Shown piece by piece: positions 8,546-17,768 of a stretch of DNA of 64,000 nt. Made by a program: the position numbers and the translations under genes. The DNA is from Alg239-R122 sp041746135 (GTDB lineage Bacteria > Pseudomonadota > Alphaproteobacteria > Sphingomonadales > Sphingomonadaceae): NCBI GenBank assembly GCA_041746135.1, contig JBGTHQ010000021.1, forward strand, positions 59,842 through 123,841, in the 5' to 3' direction. A model generated the notes under the pieces. That model worked only from the letters and a program-made list of their open reading frames with translations. It did no database searches and was not told the DNA's origin. Numbering within the stretch: the stretch's first letter is position 1; every line of letters begins with the position of its first letter.

Positions 8546-11086
8546 ATGACAGAAAACACCGAAAATCCATCGCCGGAAGAGAATGCTCTTCCCCGGCAGG
8601 AACGCGCGCCGGATTCCGCCGCCAACCCCAATAAAAACGATTATGGCGCGGACTCGATCAAGGTTCTGAAAGGCCTTGATGCCGTGCGCAAGCGGCCGGG
8701 CATGTATATCGGCGATACCGACGATGGATCGGGCCTGCACCACATGGTGTTCGAAGTGTCCGACAATGCGATCGACGAGGCGCTGGCGGGGCATTGCGAT
8801 CGCGTGTGGATCACGCTCAACGCCGACGGATCAGTGTCGGTCGAGGATAATGGTCGCGGCATTCCCACTGACATGCACACCGGCGAGGGCGTGTCCGCCG
8901 CTGAAGTGATCATGACGCAGCTGCACGCGGGCGGCAAGTTCGACAATACCAATGACGAGAACGCGTACAAAGTCTCGGGCGGCCTGCACGGCGTGGGCGT
9001 GTCGGTGGTCAACGCGCTGTCCGAATTTCTCGACCTCAATATCTGGCGCGACGGCAAGGAGCATTACATGCGCTTCGCATTCGGTGATGCGACCCAGCCG
9101 CTCGAGGTCATCGGCGACGCGCCGATGGTGGACGGAAAGCAGAAAAAGGGCACCAAAGTCACTTTCCTGCCCTCGCCCGAAACGTTCAAGATTGTCGAAT
9201 TCGATTTCGACAAGCTCGAGCACCGCTATCGCGAGCTCGCGTTCCTCAATTCGGGCGTGCGCGTCATTCTGGCCGACGAGCGGCACGAGGAGCGGCGCGA
9301 GCACGATCTGTTCTACGAGGGCGGCATTGCCGCGTTCGTGCAGTATCTCGACCGCAACAAGGTCGCACTGATGCCCGATCCGGTGGCGATTACCGGCACC
9401 CGCGACGACATCACCATCGACGTCGCGCTCGAATGGAATGACAGCTATTATGAGAACGTGCTCTGCTTCACCAATAACATCCCGCAGCGCGACGGCGGCA
9501 CGCACCTCGCCGCCTTCCGTTCGGCGCTGACGCGCACGCTCAATAACTATGCCGAAAAATCGGGGCTGCTCAAAAAAGAAAAAGTCTCGCTCACCGGCGA
9601 TGACATGCGCGAGGGCCTGACCGCGATCGTGTCGGTCAAATTGCCCGACCCCAAATTCTCCTCGCAGACCAAGGACAAGCTGGTCTCCTCCGAAGTGCGC
9701 CAGCCGCTTGAAAGCCTGATGGCCGACAAGATGCAGGAATGGCTCGAGGAAAACCCCGCACATGCCAAATCGATCATCCAGAAGGTGATCGACGCCGCCG
9801 CCGCGCGCGAAGCCGCCAAAAAGGCGCGCGAACTGACCCGGCGCAAGGGCGCGATGGATATCGCCTCGCTGCCCGGCAAGCTGGCCGATTGCCAGGAACG
9901 CGACCCCGCCAAATCCGAACTGTTCCTGGTCGAGGGCGATTCCGCCGGCGGTTCGGCCAAACAGGGCCGCGACCGCCATTACCAGGCGATCCTACCATTG
10001 AAGGGCAAGATCCTGAACGTTGAGCGCGCGCGGTTCGACCGGATCATCTCGTCCAAGGAAGTCGGCACGCTGATCCAGGCGATGGGCACCGGCATCCGCG
10101 ACGATTTCGATGTGGCCAAACTGCGCTATCACAAGATCGTCATCATGACCGACGCCGATGTCGACGGCGCGCATATCCGCACGCTACTGCTCACCTTTTT
10201 CCACCGGCAGATGGGCGAGATCATCCGCAACGGCCATCTCTATATCGCGCAACCCCCGCTCTACAAAGTCGCCAAGGGCAAGAGCGAAGTGTATCTCAAA
10301 GACGATGCCGCGCTCGACCGCTATCTGATCGAGGCCGGTCTGAACGGTCGCATCCTGGAAACGCAGGGCGGCGCGCGCGGCGGCGCGGAACTGCTCGAAC
10401 TGGTCGAACATGCGCGCCGGATGCGCAGTCTGATGGCTTATATCCCGCGCCGGTATGATGCCGCGATTATCGAAGCGCTGGCGCTTTCAGGCGCGCTCAA
10501 CCCCGATATCAACGACAGCACGCGCCTCGCCGCGCTGGAAAAGGCGGCCATGTGGATGGAAGCCGCCGACGATGGCGGCACGTGGCAGGGCAGCCTGTCC
10601 GAAGAGGGCGGCTATCATATCGAACGGCTATGGCGCGGCGTCACCGACCACCATATGATCGAGGAGAAATTCCTGCATTCCGCCGAAGCGCTCAAGCTGC
10701 ATAAACTGTCGTCCGAACAGGCGGCGATGTACGAGCATGTCAGCACGCTGGTCAAAGGCAGCGTCGACGAGGACGATAGCGACGAAGACGCCGCCGCTTC
10801 GGCCAAGGGCACGCAAATCTCGCGCCCCTCCGAATTGCTTGAGGCCGTGCTCGCTGCAGGCCGCAAAGGCCTGTCGTTCCAGCGGTACAAGGGTCTGGGC
10901 GAAATGAATGCGGAGCAATTGTGGGAAACCACGCTCGACCCCGAAGTGCGCTCGTTATTGCAGGTCACGGTCGAGGACGGCGACATTACCGACGATATTT
11001 TCGACAAGCTGATGGGCGATGTCGTCGAACCGCGCCGCGAATTCATTCAGGAAAATGCGCTGAATGTGGCCAATCTGGATGTGTAA
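8546..11086 (+). CDS. gyrB: DNA gyrase subunit B
   Basis: An 846-residue ATPase subunit of gyrase. It has the GHKL ATP site (N in DNAIDEAL, DNGRGIPTDMH, GGLHGVGVSVVN), transducer domain, TOPRIM metal site (EGDSAGGSAKQGRDR and DADVDGAHIRTLLL) and the C-terminal QRYKGLGEMNAEQLW. About 40 residues longer than the E. coli protein, mainly in the TOPRIM insertion (Asp/Ser/Ala-rich around 10760-10800). The ATG at 8546 begins MTENTENPS; an ATG two codons earlier is possible. No clear ribosome site precedes either. A TATAAT lies at 8536-8541, so transcription may start close to the start codon. Confidence 0.97.
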   Translation: MTENTENPSPEENALPRQERAPDSAANPNKNDYGADSIKVLKGLDAVRKRPGMYIGDTDDGSGLHHMVFEVSDNAIDEALAGHCDRVWITLNADGSVSVEDNGRGIPTDMHTGEGVSAAEVIMTQLHAGGKFDNTNDENAYKVSGGLHGVGVSVVNALSEFLDLNIWRDGKEHYMRFAFGDATQPLEVIGDAPMVDGKQKKGTKVTFLPSPETFKIVEFDFDKLEHRYRELAFLNSGVRVILADERHEERREHDLFYEGGIAAFVQYLDRNKVALMPDPVAITGTRDDITIDVALEWNDSYYENVLCFTNNIPQRDGGTHLAAFRSALTRTLNNYAEKSGLLKKEKVSLTGDDMREGLTAIVSVKLPDPKFSSQTKDKLVSSEVRQPLESLMADKMQEWLEENPAHAKSIIQKVIDAAAAREAAKKARELTRRKGAMDIASLPGKLADCQERDPAKSELFLVEGDSAGGSAKQGRDRHYQAILPLKGKILNVERARFDRIISSKEVGTLIQAMGTGIRDDFDVAKLRYHKIVIMTDADVDGAHIRTLLLTFFHRQMGEIIRNGHLYIAQPPLYKVAKGKSEVYLKDDAALDRYLIEAGLNGRILETQGGARGGAELLELVEHARRMRSLMAYIPRRYDAAIIEALALSGALNPDINDSTRLAALEKAAMWMEAADDGGTWQGSLSEEGGYHIERLWRGVTDHHMIEEKFLHSAEALKLHKLSSEQAAMYEHVSTLVKGSVDEDDSDEDAAASAKGTQISRPSELLEAVLAAGRKGLSFQRYKGLGEMNAEQLWETTLDPEVRSLLQVTVEDGDITDDIFDKLMGDVVEPRREFIQENALNVANLDV

Positions 11087-11162
11087 TACGGGCAGCTAAA
11101 CCGCGCCGGAGGGAACATTTGTTCTCATTGGGATTTTATAGGCCCGAAGAGGAGAATTTCCC

Positions 11163-12266
11163 ATGAAAACTATGATTCTGACATCCGCAGCCCTTTCGAT
11201 GGCTCTGGCCGCCCCCGGCATGGCAGCCAATGGCGCCAAAGATATGCTCGCGACCGACGCAGCATCCGTCGACTTCGCATCTTCGGGATCCGAATATCGT
11301 TTCAGCCAACCCGAAAAAGGCGACAAGGGAAAATCCGGAAAAGGCGATGATGGCAACAGGGGCAATCAGGATAAGCGCGACAAAGGCGCAAAGGAACTCA
11401 AGGCCCTTGACAAGGATTTTGGCGAGGCGCGCAAGGCGTTGCGCAAAGACATAAAAGAAGCGCGCAAGGATGTCCGCGACTTTGGCAACAAACAGGCCGA
11501 TAACGAACGCACATATCGCGAGGAACGGCGGGACGATCGCACGGCTGAATATGATGGCAAGAAATACGATAAAAATCGCCGGGCCCAAGACGATCGGAAC
11601 TCTCGACTTGAACGTGACATGTTTTACGTTGGCAACGACGGACGCTTTGGTTTTGATATTGACCGCGATGTGCGCCGTTCGCGCGATTATTATGCAGTGC
11701 GCGATTGCCCTCCCGGATTGGCCAAGAAGAATAATGGCTGTCTACCGCCCGGACAGGCAAAAAAACTATATAATGATCGTCAGGACAGCTATCTTGGCTA
11801 TTCCCCGCGATATCAGGGCGATAATTTTTACCAGAGCAACGGCTATGCCTATCAGCTCGACACCGGTAGCCCGCTGGTCAATGCGTTTCTGCCGCTGATC
11901 GGCGGCGCGCTGTTCGAGGGCAACCGGTGGCCCGCCTCTTATGCCAGCAACACCATACCGCAATATTACCAGAATTATTACGGCAATACCGGCAGCGATT
12001 ATGATTACCGCTATGCCGATCGCACGATTTTTCGCGTCGATCCGCAAAGTCAGGCGATAACCGGTCTGGCCGCTCTGCTGACCGGGAACGATTTTACCGT
12101 GGGGCAGCGCGCACCGTCGGGATATGATGTCTATAATGTGCCCTATGATTATCGCAGCCGTTATGCAGACGGACCCGATGCCAATTATCGCTATAGCGAC
12201 GGGTATGTATACAAAATCGATCCCAAGACGCGGCTGGTCGCGGCGGCGATCGAGCTTTTGGGCTAA
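11163..12266 (+). CDS. Secreted protein with charged region, CPPGLAKK motif and three C-terminal repeats
   Basis: A 367-residue exported protein of unknown function. Residues 1-22 are a signal peptide (cleavage near GMAA-NG). Residues about 45-155 are very rich in Lys, Asp, Arg and Glu and probably helical. Then comes CPPGLAKKNNGCLPPGQAKK (about 180-200), a motif common in alphaproteobacterial RcnB-like envelope proteins. The rest holds three related Tyr-rich units, each with a Tyr-aromatic segment followed by DP or DTG and hydrophobic LV-A-A/L-LLG (near 220-250, 283-315 and 345-367). It begins 77 bp after gyrB and is followed after 12 bp by the FAS1 gene, so the two are likely co-transcribed. 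Confidence 0.8.
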   Translation: MKTMILTSAALSMALAAPGMAANGAKDMLATDAASVDFASSGSEYRFSQPEKGDKGKSGKGDDGNRGNQDKRDKGAKELKALDKDFGEARKALRKDIKEARKDVRDFGNKQADNERTYREERRDDRTAEYDGKKYDKNRRAQDDRNSRLERDMFYVGNDGRFGFDIDRDVRRSRDYYAVRDCPPGLAKKNNGCLPPGQAKKLYNDRQDSYLGYSPRYQGDNFYQSNGYAYQLDTGSPLVNAFLPLIGGALFEGNRWPASYASNTIPQYYQNYYGNTGSDYDYRYADRTIFRVDPQSQAITGLAALLTGNDFTVGQRAPSGYDVYNVPYDYRSRYADGPDANYRYSDGYVYKIDPKTRLVAAAIELLG

Positions 12267-12278
12267 TAGGGGAAGACC

Positions 12279-12842
12279 ATGGAAATATCGAAATTTGCGG
12301 TCGCGCTTGCGGGCGCGGCATTGCTCTTCACCCTGCCCGCCTGCCGCAAGGCCGATGAGGCCGATACGCGTGTTGCGGCCGAAACCAATGTCATCAACGG
12401 CGATCTTGCCGGTGCCATTGGTGAACTCGATAATGTCGGCACAGCCAGATCGTTGCTGGACTTTGCGGGCTTCGACGAAATCCTGAGCGGGCCCGCGCCC
12501 TATACAATCTTCCTGCCCGACGATACGGCCTTCGAGGGTCTGGGCGAGGAAAAGCTCGCCTTTCTCAAAACCGAGGAAGGCCGCCCCGAACTGATCGCGC
12601 TTTTGCGCACCCATATCGCCCCGGGCACCCTGATCCGCGAAGATATCAAATCCGCCATAGCCAGCATGGGCGGGCCGATCACGGTCGCCAATGTCGGCGG
12701 ATCGGATATGAAAATCGGCGGTTCGGGCGATAGTCTGATACTAGGCATTTCGGGCGGACCGCAGCTGATGCCACAGTCGGTGCGGGCCGGAAATGGCGTC
12801 ATTTACGTCATCGACGCCATTATTCCTCCATCGGGAAGCTAG
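12279..12842 (+). CDS. Fasciclin (FAS1) domain lipoprotein
   Basis: A 187-residue protein. An N-terminal hydrophobic segment ends in a possible lipobox LPAC with C22, so it is probably a membrane-anchored lipoprotein. The FAS1 domain spans about 45-185, with the typical TIFLPDDTAFEGL and the H1/H2-like segments LLRTHI and NGVIYVIDAII. FAS1 domains mediate adhesion or protein contact. A GGGGAAG ribosome site sits between the upstream stop and this ATG. Confidence 0.85.
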   Translation: MEISKFAVALAGAALLFTLPACRKADEADTRVAAETNVINGDLAGAIGELDNVGTARSLLDFAGFDEILSGPAPYTIFLPDDTAFEGLGEEKLAFLKTEEGRPELIALLRTHIAPGTLIREDIKSAIASMGGPITVANVGGSDMKIGGSGDSLILGISGGPQLMPQSVRAGNGVIYVIDAIIPPSGS

Positions 12843-13210
12843 GTTCCGCCATATTCCCTGGTGGCGATTACTTGCCGGAAAATGGCAAAAATTTCTGTCC
12901 TACATGCCCGACGGTCTGATAGAATGCGCGTCGGCTCTTTCTTATCCTGAATATAGGTTTTGTCGTGGTTGCGTCGGGAAAATACTATCGGAAAAATTTC
13001 CCCCCTAAATAGCGCTATCTGTCACTTTTGGCGTCGCATCCCTTGCAAAACCGGGGCCGGACAAAATTGTCGGAAAAACGCTTTTGACACTTTTGCTGTC
13101 AATTTTGCCGGGATGGCACCTGGCAGATAGGCCTACCATTTCCGTATGCCATGGCGGCGCGGCTGTGTTAGGTAGGTTCTGAAACCCGCTACTGGAAACG
13201 ACGCCTGCCG
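12843..13210. other. 368-bp intergenic region with repeated CGGAAAA and TTGACA palindrome
   Basis: No gene seen. It holds several copies of a CGG(G)AAAA word (near 12878, 12977, 12989 and 13070), a GGAAAAATTTCC near-palindrome around 12990, and the inverted repeat TTGACA-N7-TGTCAA at 13084-13102, with a related TGTCACTTTTGG about 65 bp before it. These could be binding sites for a regulator of the Nudix gene or of the envelope genes upstream, but this is a pattern observation only. Confidence 0.4.
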
Positions 13211-13681
13211 ATGAACCCGATCCACCTCGCCTATCGCCTCGCCCAGCATATCCGGTTGCTTTACTGGCGCGTGGCCAAGCCGGAGGTGTACGGTGTCAAG
13301 ATGCTGGCGTTCAACGATGCGGACGATCTGTTGCTGATCCACCACAGCTATGGGCGCAGCGAGCTGTTCATGCTGCCGGGCGGCGGCATCGAAAGCGGCG
13401 AGGAACCGGCCCAGGCCGCGATCCGCGAGCTGGCCGAGGAAACCGGATGCAGGGCCCGCGACGTCCAATTTCTGGGGCAATATCTGGGCACCGCCACCGG
13501 CGCGCGCAACCATGTGCATGTTTTTACCGCGCGCACCAGCGATGCGCCCCGGATTGACGGGCGCGAGATTACCGAGGCGCGTTTCTTTGCGCTCGATGCC
13601 CTGCCCGACACCGCCGCGCCCTCGGTGCTGCGGCGTCTAGCCGACTGGCGGCGCGGCGGTCCGACAAGCAGCGATTGGTAA
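13211..13681 (+). CDS. Nudix hydrolase
   Basis: A 156-residue protein that hydrolyses a nucleoside diphosphate linked to another moiety. The full Nudix box G-x5-E-x7-RE-x2-EE-x-G is present (GGGIESGEEPAQ then AAIRELAEETGC). An N-terminal helical segment (residues 1-27) precedes the fold. Substrate unknown. It converges on the Y-family polymerase gene with 17 bp between. Confidence 0.9.
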   Translation: MNPIHLAYRLAQHIRLLYWRVAKPEVYGVKMLAFNDADDLLLIHHSYGRSELFMLPGGGIESGEEPAQAAIRELAEETGCRARDVQFLGQYLGTATGARNHVHVFTARTSDAPRIDGREITEARFFALDALPDTAAPSVLRRLADWRRGGPTSSDW

Positions 13682-13698
13682 CTATTTGGTAGCGTATA

Positions 13699-15096
13699 TT
13701 AATACAGCGCCCGCGCGGGATTTTGTCGGCGCGACTCGTGCTGCATTTCGTCCGCCCCGGTCGCTTTCTTAACCCCGCCGACATCGGCGAATTCGGATGC
13801 GTCGGGCACCCGGCTGAACGCGATCTTGACGCCCAGATAATTGAGGTCGAGCCCGTGCTGCGACGCCGGCATCACCGTCATCATGCCATAGCGCCGGTTG
13901 AGGCCGTCGATTCTGTTCCACAGCATCGCTTCGGTATCGTCGCGCCGATCCTCCGATTGCGGCACGAACAGGTCGGCTTCGGGCGGGCTATCGCGCAGGC
14001 CATGGAGATAGACTGAGACCAGCTTGATCGACGGACCCTGCCGCCGGTTAAAGCCGAACCGGCCGCCGCCGTCATGGGCGGGCCCGCGCATTTTCGCCTG
14101 TTCCGCCTGCCGCAGCAACGCGCGCACCAGCGGTTCCCAGATATCGTTCAGTTCCTTCAGGAAGCGCCAGCTGTTCTGCGTCGCGCGAAACCGCATCTCG
14201 TGGCTGATCGCACCATAGGGATGCAGCTTCATCGACAGCGTCATCGCGCCCGCATAATAGCCGGTATGGCGCAACCGGCTGGCGGCTTTAAGCAGCAGGG
14301 CGCGGGCCACGATCCGCGCGCCGTGCGGGCTGCGGTGCGGTCCCGACAGCACGCGGCTATGGCCAATCATCGCTTTTTTCGGCTCGGCCAGATCGGGAAT
14401 GTCATAGCCCTTGAGTGCGTAGAGGAATTTCTCGCCATTGACCGAATTCCAGATGGCGCGCGCCCGTTTGGGCTGCAAGTTCCACAATTCGGTAAAGGTG
14501 TTGATGTCGCTGCGCTGCAGCCGGCGGAAAATTCCCTCACCCACGCCGGGAATGGCGCGCAGCGGCAGGTCGGCCAGCGCCTCGGGCAGCGCCTGCGTCT
14601 CGATCACGGTCAGGCCATCGGGTTTTTGCAGATCGCTGGCCAGCTTGGCGAGCAGGCCGGAGGACGCCAGCCCGATCGAACAGCGCAGCGAGGAACCGAC
14701 ATTGGCATAGATGCCATGCTTGATCTCCATCGCCTTGGCCCGCGCCGCGTCCACGCCGATCTCTTCTGGATTAAGGCGGCACACGCATTCGTCGACTGAA
14801 CAGATGCGGTGGATCGGCAGATGGCGCTCGATCTCGTGCATCAGCTCGTGATGCACCGCGACATAGCGGTCGTGGCGCGCGGGGCGGACAATGATGTCGG
14901 GATAGAGCGCGCGCGCTTCCTTGACCGAAGTGCCACGCTTTATCCCGTATTTCTTGGCCTCGTAACTCGCGGCAATGGCGCCGCTATGCTCCGAATCGAG
15001 CGGCGTGACCAGCACCGGCTTGCCGCGGATAGTCTCATCATCATGCTGTTCGACGCTGGCGAAATAGGCGTTGAAATCGATAAACAGGAACCGCAT
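13699..15096 (-). CDS. Y-family DNA polymerase, divergent, SOS-linked
   Basis: About 465 residues. A Y-family polymerase (translesion synthesis) with catalytic acids kept: RFLFIDFNAYFASVEQ at the N-terminus and CSVDECVCRLNPEEI (about 105-118). Fingers/thumb segments follow (SIGLASSGLLAKLASDLQKP, AIPGVGEGIFRRL), then a little-finger region with GHSRVLSG. The C-terminal 100 residues (RRQGPSIKLVSVYLHGL onward) match no DinB region that I recognise. It is neither UmuC (no umuD beside it) nor ImuB (acids intact, no imuA or dnaE2 nearby). The ATG at 15096 sits just before the first strand; ATGs at 15165 or 15201 would put the LexA box inside or against the gene. Confidence 0.85.
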   Translation of the reverse strand: MRFLFIDFNAYFASVEQHDDETIRGKPVLVTPLDSEHSGAIAASYEAKKYGIKRGTSVKEARALYPDIIVRPARHDRYVAVHHELMHEIERHLPIHRICSVDECVCRLNPEEIGVDAARAKAMEIKHGIYANVGSSLRCSIGLASSGLLAKLASDLQKPDGLTVIETQALPEALADLPLRAIPGVGEGIFRRLQRSDINTFTELWNLQPKRARAIWNSVNGEKFLYALKGYDIPDLAEPKKAMIGHSRVLSGPHRSPHGARIVARALLLKAASRLRHTGYYAGAMTLSMKLHPYGAISHEMRFRATQNSWRFLKELNDIWEPLVRALLRQAEQAKMRGPAHDGGGRFGFNRRQGPSIKLVSVYLHGLRDSPPEADLFVPQSEDRRDDTEAMLWNRIDGLNRRYGMMTVMPASQHGLDLNYLGVKIAFSRVPDASEFADVGGVKKATGADEMQHESRRQNPARALY

Positions 15097-15167
15097 GCCG
15101 ACCGCATAATCGGCCAGCGCCAGCCCTTCGCCCCGTACGGCGTTCGATTCGGCGATCTGCAACATTG

Positions 15168-15182
15168 GAACATAATAGGAAC
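15168..15182 (-). promoter_or_regulatory. LexA operator (SOS box) of the divergent Y-family polymerase
   Basis: On the minus strand this reads GTTC-CTATTAT-GTTC, an exact match to the alphaproteobacterial LexA consensus GTTC-N7-GTTC. It lies 71 bp before the chosen start of the gene. Confidence 0.85.
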
Positions 15183-15269
15183 ATAGTTGCGAAACTGGCA
15201 AGTCCGGAAAATGTAAATCATGTCATTCGTGCCATAACAGGCTTGATAGAAAGTAGATTATATTTCGCA

Positions 15270-16397
15270 CTAAAACTCAAACGCCGGTTGTGCCGGTTTT
15301 ACATTTTCCTGTTTTCCGACGTCCACATCATTCACATCAGCCACGCCTTTTAGTCCGGACAACGTAATACCCATCAAGCGGACACCTTTTCCCACCGGTA
15401 TCTGCTGGTCGAGCAACTGGTGCCCAATATCGGCAAACTCCTGTCGATCCTTTACCCAACCTTCCAAAGACCGGGCACGGGTGATCTGAACGAAATCGCT
15501 ATATTTCATCTTCAGTGTCACCGTGCGCCCCCGCGCATCGTTCTTTTCGATCCGCTCCCACACGATATCGACCACGGCGTCGAGCGCATCGCGCAGATCG
15601 GCTTCGGTCCATTTATCCTCGCCATAGGTCCGCTCCCCGCCGATAGACTTGCGGATGCGATTGGATTTGACGCTGCGATGATCGACGCCGCGCGCGGCGA
15701 GATAGAGATAGCTGCCCCATGTGCCGAATTTTTCGCAGAGCCATTGCTCGCTTTTATCGGCGAGATCGGCACCCGTTTCGATCCCCAGCCGCGCCATTTT
15801 CTCAGCCGTACGCGGACCGACCCCGTGAAAGCGCCGCACCGGCAGGCTGGCGACGAATGCCGGACCTTGAGCGGGCGGAATGACGCAGATGCCGTCGGGC
15901 TTGTTCTGGTCGCTGGCGATCTTGGCGATAAACTTGTTGTACGACACGCCCGCGCTGGCGGTGAGACGCGTCACCTCCTTGATCCGCGCGCGAATGGCCT
16001 CGGCGATCAGCGTTGCCGAGCCGATATCCTGCTTGTCCTCGGTCACATCCAGATAGGCTTCGTCGAGCGAAAGCGGTTCAATCAGGTCGGTATATTCGGC
16101 AAAAATTGCGCGGATCTGTTGCGACACTTCGCGGTAGACTTCGAAACGGTGCTTGACGAAAATCAGGTCGGGACAGCGCCGCGCCGCGGTGACCGAGGGC
16201 ATGGCCGATCTGACGCCGAACTTTCGTGCTTCGTAACTCGCCGCCGCGACCACGCCGCGTTTCGAGGAACCACCGACCGCAACTGGCTTCCCGCGCAATT
16301 CGGGATGGTCGCGCTGTTCGACACTCGAGAAAAACGCATCCATGTCGATATGGATGATCTTACGCTGCGGCGCGGGCGATGGCGGATGGGTAGGCAT
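15270..16397 (-). CDS. dinB: DNA polymerase IV
   Basis: A 375-residue Y-family polymerase for translesion synthesis. Palm motifs IIHIDMDAFFSSVEQRD and LSLDEAYLDVT contain the three catalytic acids. They are followed by SAGVSYNKFIAKIASDQNKP, the HhH FHGVGPRTAEKMARLG and the little-finger domain to about 345. The C-terminal tail ends PAQPAFEF, a likely sliding-clamp contact. The ATG at 16397 is preferred over a TTG one codon earlier. A LexA box lies 20 bp upstream. Confidence 0.95.
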   Translation of the reverse strand: MPTHPPSPAPQRKIIHIDMDAFFSSVEQRDHPELRGKPVAVGGSSKRGVVAAASYEARKFGVRSAMPSVTAARRCPDLIFVKHRFEVYREVSQQIRAIFAEYTDLIEPLSLDEAYLDVTEDKQDIGSATLIAEAIRARIKEVTRLTASAGVSYNKFIAKIASDQNKPDGICVIPPAQGPAFVASLPVRRFHGVGPRTAEKMARLGIETGADLADKSEQWLCEKFGTWGSYLYLAARGVDHRSVKSNRIRKSIGGERTYGEDKWTEADLRDALDAVVDIVWERIEKNDARGRTVTLKMKYSDFVQITRARSLEGWVKDRQEFADIGHQLLDQQIPVGKGVRLMGITLSGLKGVADVNDVDVGKQENVKPAQPAFEF

Positions 16398-16417
16398 CAA
16401 AGCCTAGTATAGAGCGG

Positions 16418-16432
16418 GAACATCAAGGGAAC
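16418..16432 (-). promoter_or_regulatory. LexA operator (SOS box) of dinB
   Basis: The plus strand reads GAAC-ATCAAGG-GAAC, so the minus strand has GTTC-N7-GTTC, an exact alphaproteobacterial SOS box. It is 20 bp before the dinB ATG and 115 bp from the divergent lyase gene. Confidence 0.85.
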
Positions 16433-16547
16433 AAGCCAATCATACCATGTCCGTGCGAGACACTCTTCGACAAATTTAAAGTCAATGGGTATAGAAGCCA
16501 GGAAATTATCAACCGTCGGTCCTCTATAGCTGCAGGACTTTACGTAT

Positions 16548-17768
16548 ATGGACAAAGTTTTGACCCAAAAAAGCAACAAGCCCGCCACCCAGTCTGTTAC
16601 CGGCGGCCGCCGCAAGGAGTGGACCGGTGCAGTCGTCAATCCCCCCGTCTGGCGGGCCAGCACGCATTTATACGAAAGCGTCGCGGCGCTGCGCGAAGGC
16701 CCCCGCAACAACGAGGACGGCCGGTTCTTTTACGGTCGGCGCGGCTCGCCGACGCAATGGGCCTTGGCCGAGGCGCTGACCGATATGGAGACGGGCGCAT
16801 GCGGGACGATGCTTTATCCTTCAGGTGTCGCCGCGATATCCTGCGCACTGCTGTCGGTACTGAAACCCGGCGACGTGTTGCTGATGACCGACAATGCCTA
16901 TGACCCCAGCCGCAGCTTTGCCGAAACAATGCTGAAACGCATGGAAATCGAAACGCGCTATTACGACCCGCATATCGGCGCGGATGTCGGCGGAATGATC
17001 TGCGAGCGGACCAAGGCGATCCTGATGGAAAACCCGGGCAGCCTGACGTTCGAGATACAGGATATTCCCGCCATCTGTGCCGCCGCCAAAGCGCACGATG
17101 TGGTCACGCTGCTCGACAATACCTGGGCCACCCCGGTTTTCTATCCGGCGCTGGAAAAGGGCGTGGACATGACGATACTTGCTGCAACCAAATATATCGT
17201 CGGCCATAGCGACGTAATGATGGGCAGCGTGACCACGACCGAAACATACTGGAAGCGCCTGCGCGATACCGCCCAGCAACTGGGCCAGGTCGTCTCTCCC
17301 GACGATGCCTATCTCGCTTCGCGCGGCCTGCGTACGCTGGACGTGCGGCTGCGCCAGCATCAGGCATCGGCGCTGAAAATAGCACGCTGGCTGGAGGAAC
17401 GGCCGGAAGTGTCGCGCGTCCTGCACCCCGCACTTCCCTCCTGCCCCGGACACGATATCTGGCAGCGCGATTTCAAGGGATCGACCGGATTGTTCTCGAT
17501 CGTGCTCAAGGGCGGCTCCGATACGGCCCGGGCCGCGTTTATCGATGCCTTGGAAATGTTCGGCATCGGCTATAGCTGGGGCGGGTTCGAAAGCCTCGCC
17601 ATTCCGGTTTTTCCGGAAAAGCACCGCAGCGCATGTGCGTGGCCGCCCGCGGATTATGCCCATGGCGACCGATTGCTCGTCCGTCTGCAAATCGGGCTGG
17701 AAGATGCGGACGACTTGATCGCCGATCTTGCCCAGGGGCTCAAAGCGTTTACAGTGGCGACGCAATGA
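16548..17768 (+). CDS. metC: Cystathionine beta-lyase
   Basis: A 406-residue PLP enzyme of the Cys/Met metabolism class that splits cystathionine to homocysteine, pyruvate and ammonia. The PLP lysine is K215 in ILAATKYIVGHSDVM; other family marks are the YGRRGSPT segment (about 62-69), LYPSGVAAIS and LDNTWATP. The C-terminal SWGGFESLAIP is the MetC-type signature rather than the MetB-type one. Full length. The ATG is preceded by AGGA at about 10 bp. Its TGA overlaps the next start. Confidence 0.92.
   Translation: MDKVLTQKSNKPATQSVTGGRRKEWTGAVVNPPVWRASTHLYESVAALREGPRNNEDGRFFYGRRGSPTQWALAEALTDMETGACGTMLYPSGVAAISCALLSVLKPGDVLLMTDNAYDPSRSFAETMLKRMEIETRYYDPHIGADVGGMICERTKAILMENPGSLTFEIQDIPAICAAAKAHDVVTLLDNTWATPVFYPALEKGVDMTILAATKYIVGHSDVMMGSVTTTETYWKRLRDTAQQLGQVVSPDDAYLASRGLRTLDVRLRQHQASALKIARWLEERPEVSRVLHPALPSCPGHDIWQRDFKGSTGLFSIVLKGGSDTARAAFIDALEMFGIGYSWGGFESLAIPVFPEKHRSACAWPPADYAHGDRLLVRLQIGLEDADDLIADLAQGLKAFTVATQ

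Noticed and set aside
8831..9979. Long open frame (382 codons) on the strand opposite gyrB
   Set aside because: It is the mirror of a GC-rich gene with strong third-position bias. It has no ribosome site, domain or membrane pattern, and gyrB is certain.
13699..15096. Identification of the divergent polymerase as ImuB
   Set aside because: ImuB lacks the catalytic acids, which are present here, and no imuA or dnaE2 gene is nearby.
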